The notes under the pieces: generated by a model
Told to the model about the DNA's origin: nothing
Database searches by the model: none
The model's input: only the letters and a program-made list of their open reading frames with translations
Program-made: the position numbers and the translations under genes
Shown: piece after piece, positions 1 through 5,937 of the stretch
Layout of the letters: every line of letters starts with the position of its first letter
Numbering within the stretch: the first letter of the stretch is position 1
DNA from: Methylococcaceae bacterium
Lineage (GTDB): Bacteria > Pseudomonadota > Gammaproteobacteria > Methylococcales > Methylomonadaceae
Length of the DNA: 6,286 bases
Reading direction: 5' to 3'
NCBI GenBank assembly: GCA_003542275.1
Contig: DPKY01000003.1
Span: 1-6,286, forward strand

Positions 1-206
1 TCAGCGAGTTTTTTTGCTTCAAGCTCTGCTTTTTTCGCTTCAGCCTTTTCAGCCGCCACTTTCTCGGCTTCTGCTTTTTTAGCTGCTTCTTTTTTGGCTT
101 CAGCGTCAGCGAGTTTTTTTGCTTCAAGCTCTGCTTTTTTCGCTTCAGCCTTTTCAGCCGCTACTTTCTCGGCTTCTGCTTTTTTAGCTGCTTCTTTTTT
201 GGCTTC
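1..206 (-). repeat. 105-nt in-frame tandem repeat inside tolA
   Basis: Bases 1-101 and 106-206 are identical except at one site (C57 against T162), giving a period of 105 nt or 35 codons. The difference is synonymous (GTG/GTA valine), so TolA residues 211-243 and 246-278 are the same. The unit is made of Ala/Lys/Glu helix blocks such as EAKKEAAKKAE and AELEAKKLA. Thirty-five residues equal five heptads, so an extra copy lengthens the helix without breaking its register. Bases 211 to about 260 are related in composition but clearly diverged. The array reaches the window edge, so more copies may exist to the left. Confidence 0.93.
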
Positions 207-836
207 GGCTTTTTCGGTCGCTTCTTTCTCGGCTTTTTCTGCAGCGAGTTTCTCTGCTGCGGCCTCTCTTTCGTGTTCAGCCTTTTTAGCATCCTCTGCT
301 TTTTTAGACTCAACACGTTCAATGGCTTTTTTAGCTTCTTCTACGCGTTGTGCTTCCGCTTTTTCTGCCGCGATTTTTTGGGCTTTGATTTTTTCTTCAG
401 CCTGCTGTTTTGCTTCTTGCACTTTTTGTGCTTTGTCAGCGGCGAGTTTTTCTTCACGCATAGCCGCTTTTTTAGCTTCCGCTTTGGCGCTTTCAGCTTG
501 TTTTGCTTTCGTTGCCTCTTGCGCTTCTGCGCGTTTTTCCTCAAGTTGCTGCTCCTTAGGGGGCGCAACGACTTTTGGCTCTTCTTTTGGCTCGTCCTTG
601 GGCACTTCAACGGGCGCTGGCTTGGGCTCGGGCGGTAGTGTTTTTGGTTTTTCAGCTGGCGCAGGCGGTTTGATGGGTGGCGGCTGCTCTAACATGGTTG
701 CGTGCATAACCTCGGGCTCGGGCTCGGGTTCAGGCGGCGCAGGTTTGTACATCGCACTGAGCGCAAATAACGCAAGCAGCGTTAAATGAAAAGCAAGTGC
801 CAGTAAAAAAGGCTTAGAAAATTTTTGATTACGCAT
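1..836 (-). CDS. tolA: Tol-Pal system protein TolA, N-terminal part (3' end outside window)
   Basis: TolA links the TolQR motor in the inner membrane to TolB and Pal at the outer membrane. From the ATG at 836 the frame is open to the left edge, giving 278 complete codons and no stop. Residues 1-8 are a short basic cytoplasmic tail. Residues about 10-30 (FLLALAFHLTLLALFALS) form the membrane anchor, with H17 where E. coli TolA has H22. The position four residues earlier, Ser18 in E. coli, is A13. Residues 31-95 are proline- and acid-rich (EPEPEPE, QPPPIKPP). From about 96 onward lies the long Ala/Lys/Glu helix of domain II, which includes a tandem 35-residue repeat. The C-terminal TolB/Pal/colicin-binding domain is not visible. 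The identity rests on membrane topology, composition and position after tolQR. There is no clear ribosome-binding site; the start lies 8 nt after the tolR stop. Confidence 0.93.
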   Translation of the reverse strand, partial: MRNQKFSKPFLLALAFHLTLLALFALSAMYKPAPPEPEPEPEVMHATMLEQPPPIKPPAPAEKPKTLPPEPKPAPVEVPKDEPKEEPKVVAPPKEQQLEEKRAEAQEATKAKQAESAKAEAKKAAMREEKLAADKAQKVQEAKQQAEEKIKAQKIAAEKAEAQRVEEAKKAIERVESKKAEDAKKAEHEREAAAEKLAAEKAEKEATEKAEAKKEAAKKAEAEKVAAEKAEAKKAELEAKKLADAEAKKEAAKKAEAEKVAAEKAEAKKAELEAKKLA

Positions 837-844
837 TGAAACCG

Positions 845-1279
845 TTAATTTTCGTCTTTAGTCATTAAACTCACGCTTGGCACACCAGCGTGTTTTAAAT
901 CTGCCATAGTGGTGACCACCGTACCATAATCAACATTTTTATCTGCATTGATGAGGACTTGTGTTTCGGGCTTATTTTTTAAAATCATCTCAACGCGTGG
1001 ATAAATGGCTTCTTTTGAAATCGCTTCATCTTCCCCATCACCGACATTAAGAAAATAATTTCCGCCTTGCTGAATGGAAATAACAAGCGGTGGCGTATCC
1101 TCTTTTTGCTCAACCATCGCCGCTTGTGCTTTAGGCAAATCTACCTCAACGCCTGATTGCAACATAGGCGTGGTAATCATAAAAATAATTAGCAAAACTA
1201 ACGTTACATCGATATACGGCACAACGTTAATTTCCGCCATAGGACGTCGACGACCGGCTTTTTTATTATTCACATTCAT
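845..1279 (-). CDS. tolR: Tol-Pal system protein TolR
   Basis: An inner-membrane ExbD/TolR family protein that pairs with TolQ to form the proton path. It has 144 residues with one membrane segment at about 22-40. The segment contains the proton-carrying aspartate D24 in YIDVTLVLLIIFM, matching D23 of E. coli TolR. The N terminus is short, basic and cytoplasmic (KKAGRRR), and INVVP is the conserved entry to the membrane segment. Residues from about 62 to 141 form the periplasmic domain, ending VPSVSLMTKDEN. The ATG overlaps the tolQ stop by 4 nt. Its TAA is separated from tolA by 8 nt, the only non-overlapping junction in the ruv-tol part. ExbD would look similar; the neighbours decide for TolR. 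Confidence 0.95.
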   Translation of the reverse strand: MNVNNKKAGRRRPMAEINVVPYIDVTLVLLIIFMITTPMLQSGVEVDLPKAQAAMVEQKEDTPPLVISIQQGGNYFLNVGDGEDEAISKEAIYPRVEMILKNKPETQVLINADKNVDYGTVVTTMADLKHAGVPSVSLMTKDEN

Positions 1280-1953
1280 TTGCTGTGCGCCTGTCTTTGC
1301 AATAAGACAATGAATTCTTCAACAAATAGCTCATAACGCCCCGTTAAACGATCAAGGCGTGTTGAAAATCGATTGTAAGCCACCACCGCAGGAATCGCCG
1401 CGAATAAACCAATAGCTGTTGCAATCAGCGCTTCTGCAATACCTGGCGCCACTTGCGCTAACGTGGCTTGCTTGACATTGCCTAGCGCCATAAACGAATT
1501 CATAATTCCCCAAACGGTACCAAATAGACCGATATAAGGGCTTGTTGACCCCACCGTGGCTAAAAAAGCTAAATGCTCATCAAGACGATCAAGCTCGCGC
1601 AATAACTCAATGCGCATCACACGCTGCGCACTCTCCACTTGCACCGCAGGCTCTACATTGCCGCTAATACGCATCCGTGAGAATTCTTTATAGCCTGCCA
1701 AAAAAATTTTTTCAATGCCTTCAGGCTCAAAATCTTTCGCTGCCAATTTTCGATACAACTCAGACAACGATACGCCAGACCAAAATTGTTCCTCAAATTC
1801 ATCTGTAATTTCAATGGCGCGGTTGAGCTCTTTACGCTTTGAAAAAATAAACGTCCAGGATACGAGTGACGCTGTAAACAATACAAGCATCACAAATTGC
1901 ACCACAAAGCTCGCTTCGGTTACTAAATGGAAAATCGATAAGTCAGTATTCAT
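1276..1953 (-). CDS. tolQ: Tol-Pal system proton-channel protein TolQ
   Basis: An inner-membrane MotA/TolQ/ExbB family protein, part of the TolQR proton channel that energises TolA for outer-membrane constriction. It has 225 residues. Three membrane segments can be read: about 13-37, about 130-156 and about 172-193. A large cytoplasmic loop lies between the first two. The family signature GSTSPYIGLFGTVWGIM (135-151) is intact, and T146 and T179 fall where E. coli TolQ has the channel threonines T145 and T178. ExbB is a close relative, but ybgC upstream and tolR and tolA downstream settle the call. The ATG overlaps the ybgC stop and the TGA overlaps the tolR ATG (ATGA in both cases). No strong ribosome-binding site is visible. 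Confidence 0.96.
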   Translation of the reverse strand: MNTDLSIFHLVTEASFVVQFVMLVLFTASLVSWTFIFSKRKELNRAIEITDEFEEQFWSGVSLSELYRKLAAKDFEPEGIEKIFLAGYKEFSRMRISGNVEPAVQVESAQRVMRIELLRELDRLDEHLAFLATVGSTSPYIGLFGTVWGIMNSFMALGNVKQATLAQVAPGIAEALIATAIGLFAAIPAVVAYNRFSTRLDRLTGRYELFVEEFIVLLQRQAHSK

Positions 1954-2360
1954 TGTGTAATAAGTAAAAATTGCTTCAATAAAAAATCGGGAAACGCTGT
2001 CGGGCGCATTTTCACTGCATCAATACACGCAACGCGACAGTGACCAGTACAAAGGGTTTCTTCGCCACGTCTAATGCTCTGCTCAAACACCAAACTAGCT
2101 TTTTTTAGTTCTACCACCGTTGCGCTAATCTGCAGTAGATCATTAAATTTCGCAGGCTTAAGATAATCAATTTGCATCGACCGCACAGCAAAAATAATGC
2201 CATGCACACTGCGCAACTGATCCTGCTCAAACCCCAGTTCACGCAACATTTCAGTGCGAGCACGCTCAAAAAAATGCAAATAATTCGCATGGTAAACCAC
2301 GCCACCGGCATCAGTATCTTCATAATAGACGCGTGTGGGCATCACAAAAAAATTTCTCAT
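1950..2360 (-). CDS. ybgC: YbgC family acyl-CoA thioesterase (Tol-Pal cluster)
   Basis: A cytoplasmic hotdog-fold 4-hydroxybenzoyl-CoA thioesterase-like protein of 136 residues. The conserved N-terminal block [19 protein letters not shown] (10-28) contains the catalytic aspartate D17 and the YH pair that follows, then [10 protein letters not shown] as in E. coli YbgC. Family enzymes hydrolyse acyl-CoA thioesters and have been linked to phospholipid metabolism at the membrane; the physiological substrate cannot be read from the sequence. It is regularly the first gene of the tol-pal cluster, as here. The ATG at 2360 overlaps the ruvB stop and the TGA overlaps the tolQ ATG, both as ATGA. No clear ribosome-binding site precedes it, so coupling to ruvB translation is likely. 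Confidence 0.95.
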   Translation of the reverse strand: MRNFFVMPTRVYYEDTDAGGVVYHANYLHFFERARTEMLRELGFEQDQLRSVHGIIFAVRSMQIDYLKPAKFNDLLQISATVVELKKASLVFEQSIRRGEETLCTGHCRVACIDAVKMRPTAFPDFLLKQFLLITQ

Positions 2361-3394
2361 GACACAAGCAAATCCATCGCGTTTGCGCTCACTGTGGGGG
2401 CGGTGAGTCCAAAATGCAAGTAAGCAGCAGACGTTGCCACGCGCCCTCGAGGCGTACGCATAATAAATCCCTGTTGAAGAAGATATGGCTCTAGCACATC
2501 TTCCACCGTACCGCGTTCTTCGCTAATCGCAGCGGCAAGTGTATCAAGCCCCACAGGCCCCCCTGAAAAGTTCTCAATAAGCGCCAATAAAAACCGCCTG
2601 TCGAGTGAATCAAAACCTTGACTGTCTACTTTTAGCATTGTGAGCGCTTCTGCTGCAACGTGTGCTGAAATGACACCCCTATTTTTGACCTCCGCAAAAT
2701 CACGCACACGCCGCAACAAGCGATTTGCAATGCGTGGTGTACCGCGTGAGCGTTTGGCAATCTCTTGCGCTCCTTGAAATTCAATATGCAATTTCAACAC
2801 ATGGGCTGAACGCGTAATAATCTGCGTCAATTCTTCAATAGTATAAAATACCAAGCGCTCTACGATACCAAACCGATCACGCAAAGGTGACGTTAGCAAT
2901 CCCGCTCTTGTCGTTGCACCAATTAAAGTAAAGGGCGGCAAATCAATTTTTATCGACCGTGCAGCAGGGCCTTCACCAATCATTAAATCGAGCTGATAAT
3001 CTTCCATAGCCGGATACAAAATTTCTTCTACTGCAGGGCTTAAGCGGTGAATTTCATCAATAAACAACACGTCATGCGCTTGCAAATTAGTCAATAATGC
3101 CGCCAAATCCCCCGCTTTTTCCAAAACAGGTGCAGCCGTTTGCTTCAAGCTTACGCCCATTTCCGCCGCAATAATCATTGCCAGCGTGGTTTTACCCAGG
3201 CCAGGGGGGCCAAAAATTAACGTATGATCCAGCGCTTCGCCACGCGCTAATGCCGCTTGGATAAAAATGGCCATCTGCGTGCGGCACTCTTCTTGTCCAA
3301 TGTAATCGCTTAACTGTTTTGGACGCATCGCACGATCAAAACCTTCCTCGCTGCGACGAGGCGCAGCGGCAATTAAGCGGTCTTCTTCAATCAT
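2357..3394 (-). CDS. ruvB: Holliday junction branch-migration ATPase RuvB
   Basis: An AAA+ motor whose hexameric rings pull DNA through the RuvA-bound junction using ATP. It has 345 residues, a normal length. The N-terminal segment has the typical [11 protein letters not shown]. The Walker A motif is GPPGLGKTT (62-70), Walker B is FIDEIH (111-116) with D113 and E114, and sensor 1 is in LIGATTRAG (158-165). The LRDRFGI segment (171-177) carries the arginine-finger region, with R174 aligned with that of E. coli. Sensor 2 is in [13 protein letters not shown] (218-230). The C-terminal winged-helix domain includes [12 protein letters not shown] and FIMRTPRGR. All key residues appear intact. In E. 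coli ruvAB is SOS-controlled, but I see no LexA box near these genes. Start and stop overlap ruvA and ybgC by 4 nt each. Confidence 0.98.
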   Translation of the reverse strand: MIEEDRLIAAAPRRSEEGFDRAMRPKQLSDYIGQEECRTQMAIFIQAALARGEALDHTLIFGPPGLGKTTLAMIIAAEMGVSLKQTAAPVLEKAGDLAALLTNLQAHDVLFIDEIHRLSPAVEEILYPAMEDYQLDLMIGEGPAARSIKIDLPPFTLIGATTRAGLLTSPLRDRFGIVERLVFYTIEELTQIITRSAHVLKLHIEFQGAQEIAKRSRGTPRIANRLLRRVRDFAEVKNRGVISAHVAAEALTMLKVDSQGFDSLDRRFLLALIENFSGGPVGLDTLAAAISEERGTVEDVLEPYLLQQGFIMRTPRGRVATSAAYLHFGLTAPTVSANAMDLLVS

Positions 3395-3978
3395 CTCACA
3401 CTTCCCTGCAACGCTTGGCGAATAAGCATTTCACAACTTTTTTCCTCAGGTTCCTCAACTGCAGAAATCATGCGACTTGCTTCAAGCGGTTTATAACCAA
3501 GCGAGCATAATGCGCTAATCGCTTCCTCACGAGCGCTATTTGCCGTTGACATGACTAGAGGCTGTGCATCACTCTCTTTTGGCAATTTATCACGCAATTC
3601 CATCACAAGACGTTCAGCGGTTTTTTTGCCAACACCAGGTAATTTAACCAGCGCTTGCGTATCATTGTTTTGAATACAAAGCTGAAATTGCTCAGCGGAT
3701 TGTCCAGAAAGAATAGCCAAAGCCAGTTTTGCACCGACGCCATTGATTTTTATTAGCGTTTTAAACAAAGCTTTATCCGCCTCATTGGCAAAACCAAATA
3801 AATTGTGCGCATCTTCTCGAACAATCAGTTGGGTTTGCAAGGTGATTTCTAGGCCAATTTCCGGTAAATCGTAAAACACCGTCATTGGTGCTTCCACTTC
3901 ATACCCCACGCCATTCACGTCAAGCACAATAAGCGGTGGGGCTTTTCGTACTAATTTGCCACGCAAAAAACTAATCAT
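3391..3978 (-). CDS. ruvA: Holliday junction branch-migration protein RuvA
   Basis: RuvA binds four-way DNA junctions as a tetramer and loads the RuvB motor. From the ATG at 3978 the protein has 195 residues, close to the usual size of about 200. Domain I is an OB fold beginning [10 protein letters not shown] and containing NGVGYEV and [12 protein letters not shown]55 and D56 match the acidic pin of E. coli RuvA. Domain II has two helix-hairpin-helix motifs, [13 protein letters not shown] (about 78-90) and [12 protein letters not shown] (about 113-124). Domain III, about residues 148-195 with [13 protein letters not shown], contacts RuvB. A longer reading from TTG at 4032 would add 18 residues that look like ruvC read in another frame, so I reject it. 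The ATG overlaps the ruvC stop and the TGA overlaps the ruvB ATG, each by 4 nt. Confidence 0.97.
   Translation of the reverse strand: MISFLRGKLVRKAPPLIVLDVNGVGYEVEAPMTVFYDLPEIGLEITLQTQLIVREDAHNLFGFANEADKALFKTLIKINGVGAKLALAILSGQSAEQFQLCIQNNDTQALVKLPGVGKKTAERLVMELRDKLPKESDAQPLVMSTANSAREEAISALCSLGYKPLEASRMISAVEEPEEKSCEMLIRQALQGSVR
3401..3407 (-). promoter_or_regulatory. ribosome-binding site of ruvB
   Basis: AGGGAAG on the minus strand, within the end of ruvA, stands 6 nt before the ruvB ATG at 3394. It is the best-looking internal ribosome-binding site in the window, consistent with a need for more RuvB (two hexamers per junction) than coupling from ruvA alone would give. That link is inference. 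Confidence 0.55.
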
Positions 3979-4472
3979 CCCCTCTGCCCTAGTTGCAACT
4001 GCTGTTGTGTTGCGTAAATATGTGCATGACAAAGAGCCACGCCCAGCGCGTCGCTGGCATCAATTTGCATTGTTCCGTGTATATTGAGTAATAATTTCAC
4101 CATGTGTTGCACCTGCACTTTATCTGCACTACCCTTTCCAGCAATACTTTGCTTAACTTGCCTCGCGGCGTATTCAAAAACAGGTACGGCGTGCATTTGA
4201 ACAGCGCAAATAGCGGCACCACGCGCTTGTCCAAGTTTGAGCGCCGAGTCGACATTTTTACTCATAAAAACTTGTTCAATGGCCATTTGTTGTGGCTGAT
4301 ACTCGCTGGTAATGTGTAGAATACCATCAAAAATTTGTTTTAATTTTTGCGGAAAATTATCAGCCGTAATTTTTAGCGTGCCACTGGTGACATAACGACA
4401 CCCTTGAGGACTGTATTCAATCACGCCATACCCCGTCAAACGTGATCCGGGGTCAATACCAAGAATTCTCAC
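3975..4472 (-). CDS. ruvC: crossover junction endodeoxyribonuclease RuvC
   Basis: Resolves Holliday junctions by symmetric metal-dependent cleavage of two strands, working with RuvAB at the end of homologous recombination. All four catalytic acidic residues of the RNase H-like fold are present: D7 in GIDPGSR, E66 in AIEQVFM, and D138 and D141 in IDASDALG. The segment [10 protein letters not shown], then [11 protein letters not shown] and [14 protein letters not shown], is nearly identical to E. coli RuvC. At 165 residues it is slightly shorter than the E. coli protein (173), losing only part of the variable C-terminal tail. The start codon is GTG at 4472, supported by the position of D7 and by the absence of any usable upstream start in frame. 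The GTG overlaps the yebC stop (GTGA), and its own TGA overlaps the ruvA ATG (ATGA), so translation is probably coupled on both sides. Confidence 0.97.
   Translation of the reverse strand: MRILGIDPGSRLTGYGVIEYSPQGCRYVTSGTLKITADNFPQKLKQIFDGILHITSEYQPQQMAIEQVFMSKNVDSALKLGQARGAAICAVQMHAVPVFEYAARQVKQSIAGKGSADKVQVQHMVKLLLNIHGTMQIDASDALGVALCHAHIYATQQQLQLGQRG
3987..3990 (-). promoter_or_regulatory. ribosome-binding site that fixes the ruvA start
   Basis: AGGG on the minus strand, inside the last codons of ruvC, lies 8 nt upstream of the ATG at 3978. A second G-run (GAGGGG, 3984-3979) touches the start codon and is too close to act well. The site supports ATG 3978 rather than the upstream TTG at 4032, whose 18-residue extension has no counterpart in RuvA proteins. 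Confidence 0.55.
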
Positions 4473-5218
4473 TGACGCATTGACGCCATCACTTCGTCGC
4501 TGATATCGCCATTTGAATAAACATTTTGCACATCATCAAGGTCTTCTAAGCGCTCAATGAGTAGCATCATTTTCTCAGCGTTTTCAACATCTAACTCCGC
4601 TTTAGTACTCGCCTGCATGGTAATTTCAGCACTTTCTGGAACGAACCCGCCAGCAATCAATGCCTCTTTTACATTCAAATAATGCTCTAGTGAGGTAATC
4701 ACGTCCTTTGAACCATCGTCATTACTCACCACGTCGTCAGCTCCTGCATCAATAGCCACTTCCATCAAGGCATCCTCATCTACCTCAGCACTGTAACTGA
4801 TAATACCCAATTTACTAAACAAATACGCTACCGAGCCGTCTGTGCCCAAATTGCCACCTGATTTACTAAACGCATGACGTACTTCACCTACGGTACGCTG
4901 TTTATTATCCGTCAAGCAATCGACAATGACCGCCACGCCGCCTGCACCATAGCCTTCATAACGAATCGCCTCATAATTGACGCCCTCAAGCGTACCAGAG
5001 GCTTTTTTGATAGCAGTTTCAATGGTGTCGCGCCGCATATTAGCGCCTAATGCTTTATCGATTGCAGTGCGCAAAGCAGGATTACTCGCTGGATCCACGC
5101 CACTACTTTTTACCGCCACGCTAATTTCACGCAAAATTTTTGTAAAAATCTTGCCGCGTAGCGCATCTTGCCCGGCTTTACGATGTCTAATATTTGCCCA
5201 TTTACTGTGACCAGCCAT
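4469..5218 (-). CDS. yebC: YebC/TACO1 family regulatory protein
   Basis: A soluble cytoplasmic protein of 249 residues, the usual length for YebC. It opens with the family signature [14 protein letters not shown] at residues 1-14, followed by GKIFTKI. The central signature runs from [11 protein letters not shown], near residue 86, through [12 protein letters not shown] to GSVAYLF. The end, [12 protein letters not shown], matches E. coli YebC. Family members have been described as DNA-binding transcriptional regulators; more recent work on bacterial YebC and mitochondrial TACO1 points to a translation role at proline-rich stalls. The sequence does not decide between these. The ATG at 5218 is fixed by the conserved N terminus and the upstream GGAG. 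Its TGA overlaps the GTG start of ruvC by 4 nt, matching the widely conserved yebC-ruvC linkage. It is probably the first gene of the operon. Confidence 0.96.
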   Translation of the reverse strand: MAGHSKWANIRHRKAGQDALRGKIFTKILREISVAVKSSGVDPASNPALRTAIDKALGANMRRDTIETAIKKASGTLEGVNYEAIRYEGYGAGGVAVIVDCLTDNKQRTVGEVRHAFSKSGGNLGTDGSVAYLFSKLGIISYSAEVDEDALMEVAIDAGADDVVSNDDGSKDVITSLEHYLNVKEALIAGGFVPESAEITMQASTKAELDVENAEKMMLLIERLEDLDDVQNVYSNGDISDEVMASMRQ

Positions 5219-5229
5219 GTTGCTTTTTT

Positions 5230-5233
5230 CTCC
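5230..5233 (-). promoter_or_regulatory. ribosome-binding site of yebC
   Basis: GGAG on the minus strand lies 11 nt upstream of the yebC ATG at 5218, a slightly long but workable spacing, followed by an A-rich stretch. It is the entry point for ribosomes on the first gene of the probable yebC-tolA operon. Confidence 0.6.
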
Positions 5234-5243
5234 AACAAAAAAA

Positions 5244-5272
5244 TTTAAAATCTAAAAACGTGTGAAGGACAA
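5244..5272 (-). promoter_or_regulatory. candidate sigma70-type promoter for the yebC-ruv-tol operon
   Basis: In the 83-nt serB-yebC spacer, the minus strand shows TTGTCC (5272-5267) as a possible -35 and TTTAAA (5249-5244) as a possible -10, separated by 17 nt. Each box matches 4 of 6 consensus bases. Transcription would start near 5237, leaving a leader of under 20 nt that still contains the yebC ribosome-binding site. This is the only non-coding stretch of any size between serA and tolA, so it is the natural place for a promoter. The boxes themselves are weak and the surroundings AT-rich, so chance is possible. I saw no CTGT-N8-ACAG LexA box and no hairpin followed by a T-tract in this spacer. 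Confidence 0.35.
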
Positions 5273-5301
5273 TAACGCTATTACCGACACGATAATGTGC
5301 T

Positions 5302-5937
5302 TTATGTGAGCAACGCTAAAATTGACGTCAAATTTTTATCCTCAATAAAAAAATCTGCCTGCTTTCGCATGATTTCCCTACTCACAACACCGCCAAAACC
5401 AATGACTTTTGCACCAACCGTTTGCGCTTCAAGGTCTGTTTGCCCATCGCCCACCATCACCACGCGAGATGAGAGCAATGATTTAATCACTGCTGCCTTA
5501 CCACCGTTTCTTGTTAAGGGCGACAGCGTATCATAACCAACATAAGCGCCATTTTCGTCAAAATAGACCTCTACAGCGTGAAGACGTGACGATGGCACAT
5601 TTAATCTTTTGGCCAAAGGCAAAATAGCCTCAAATAAGCCACCGCTAACAATGTGAACCGTTTTATTATGTTGTGCAAGCCACGCAAATACGACCTCAAC
5701 GCCTTCAACTAACTCATTGATATAGCGCTCAGAGAGCCAGTCTAGGTCTGCGCGGCAAGGCTGAATTAACGCTAAACGCTGTGCATAAATCTCTTCAAGC
5801 GCCTTATCCCCATTCATTGCCGCATCGGTTAATGCAGTAAGCTCCTCACCCAAGCCCACTCGCCGAGCCAGTTCATCTATTCCTTCAATTTTGCTTAATG
5901 TGCTATCACAATCAAAGCAAATTATGTCACAGTTCAT
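5302..5937 (-). CDS. serB: phosphoserine phosphatase, HAD superfamily, without N-terminal ACT domain
   Basis: Hydrolyses O-phosphoserine to serine, the last step of the phosphorylated serine pathway. The protein has 211 residues and carries all HAD motifs: motif I FDCDST with nucleophile D9 and acid/base D11; motif II around S98 in HIVSGG; motif III lysine K147 in GGKAAV; motif IV VGDGQTD with D164 and D168. E18 in the cap region (IEGIDELA) fits the substrate-binding glutamate of this family. The C-terminal half, with YVGYDTLSP, GGKAAV and IGFGGVVSREI, resembles the short eukaryotic-type enzyme more than E. coli SerB, which is about 320 residues long with an N-terminal regulatory part. That part is absent here; the ACT domain lies in the adjacent SerA. 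The ATG overlaps the serA stop by 4 nt, with no strong ribosome-binding site, which suggests coupling. The intermediate enzyme SerC is not in view. A related HAD phosphatase cannot be fully excluded, but the serA linkage argues for SerB. Confidence 0.88.
   Translation of the reverse strand: MNCDIICFDCDSTLSKIEGIDELARRVGLGEELTALTDAAMNGDKALEEIYAQRLALIQPCRADLDWLSERYINELVEGVEVVFAWLAQHNKTVHIVSGGLFEAILPLAKRLNVPSSRLHAVEVYFDENGAYVGYDTLSPLTRNGGKAAVIKSLLSSRVVMVGDGQTDLEAQTVGAKVIGFGGVVSREIMRKQADFFIEDKNLTSILALLT

Noticed and set aside
341..610. Minus-strand open frame of 89 codons, extremely rich in Lys and Arg
   Set aside because: It is an alternative frame of tolA within the A-rich helix region; it has no start context of its own and only reflects base composition.
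94..789. Long plus-strand open frame of 231 codons, rich in Ser, Ala and Phe
   Set aside because: It is the antisense reading of the Ala/Lys/Glu repeats of tolA; low-complexity codons such as GCA, GAA and AAA rarely give stops on the other strand. The product has no recognisable domain.
3979..4032. N-terminal extension of ruvA from a TTG at 4032
   Set aside because: The 18 extra residues do not match RuvA, the region codes for the end of RuvC, and ATG 3978 has the conserved N terminus, an AGGG upstream and an ATGA overlap with ruvC.
5277..5297. Possible hairpin between serB and yebC (minus-strand ATTATC and GGTAAT around a 5-nt loop)
   Set aside because: The stem is only 6 bp with a G-T wobble and is not followed by a T-run on the transcribed strand, so it is not a convincing terminator.
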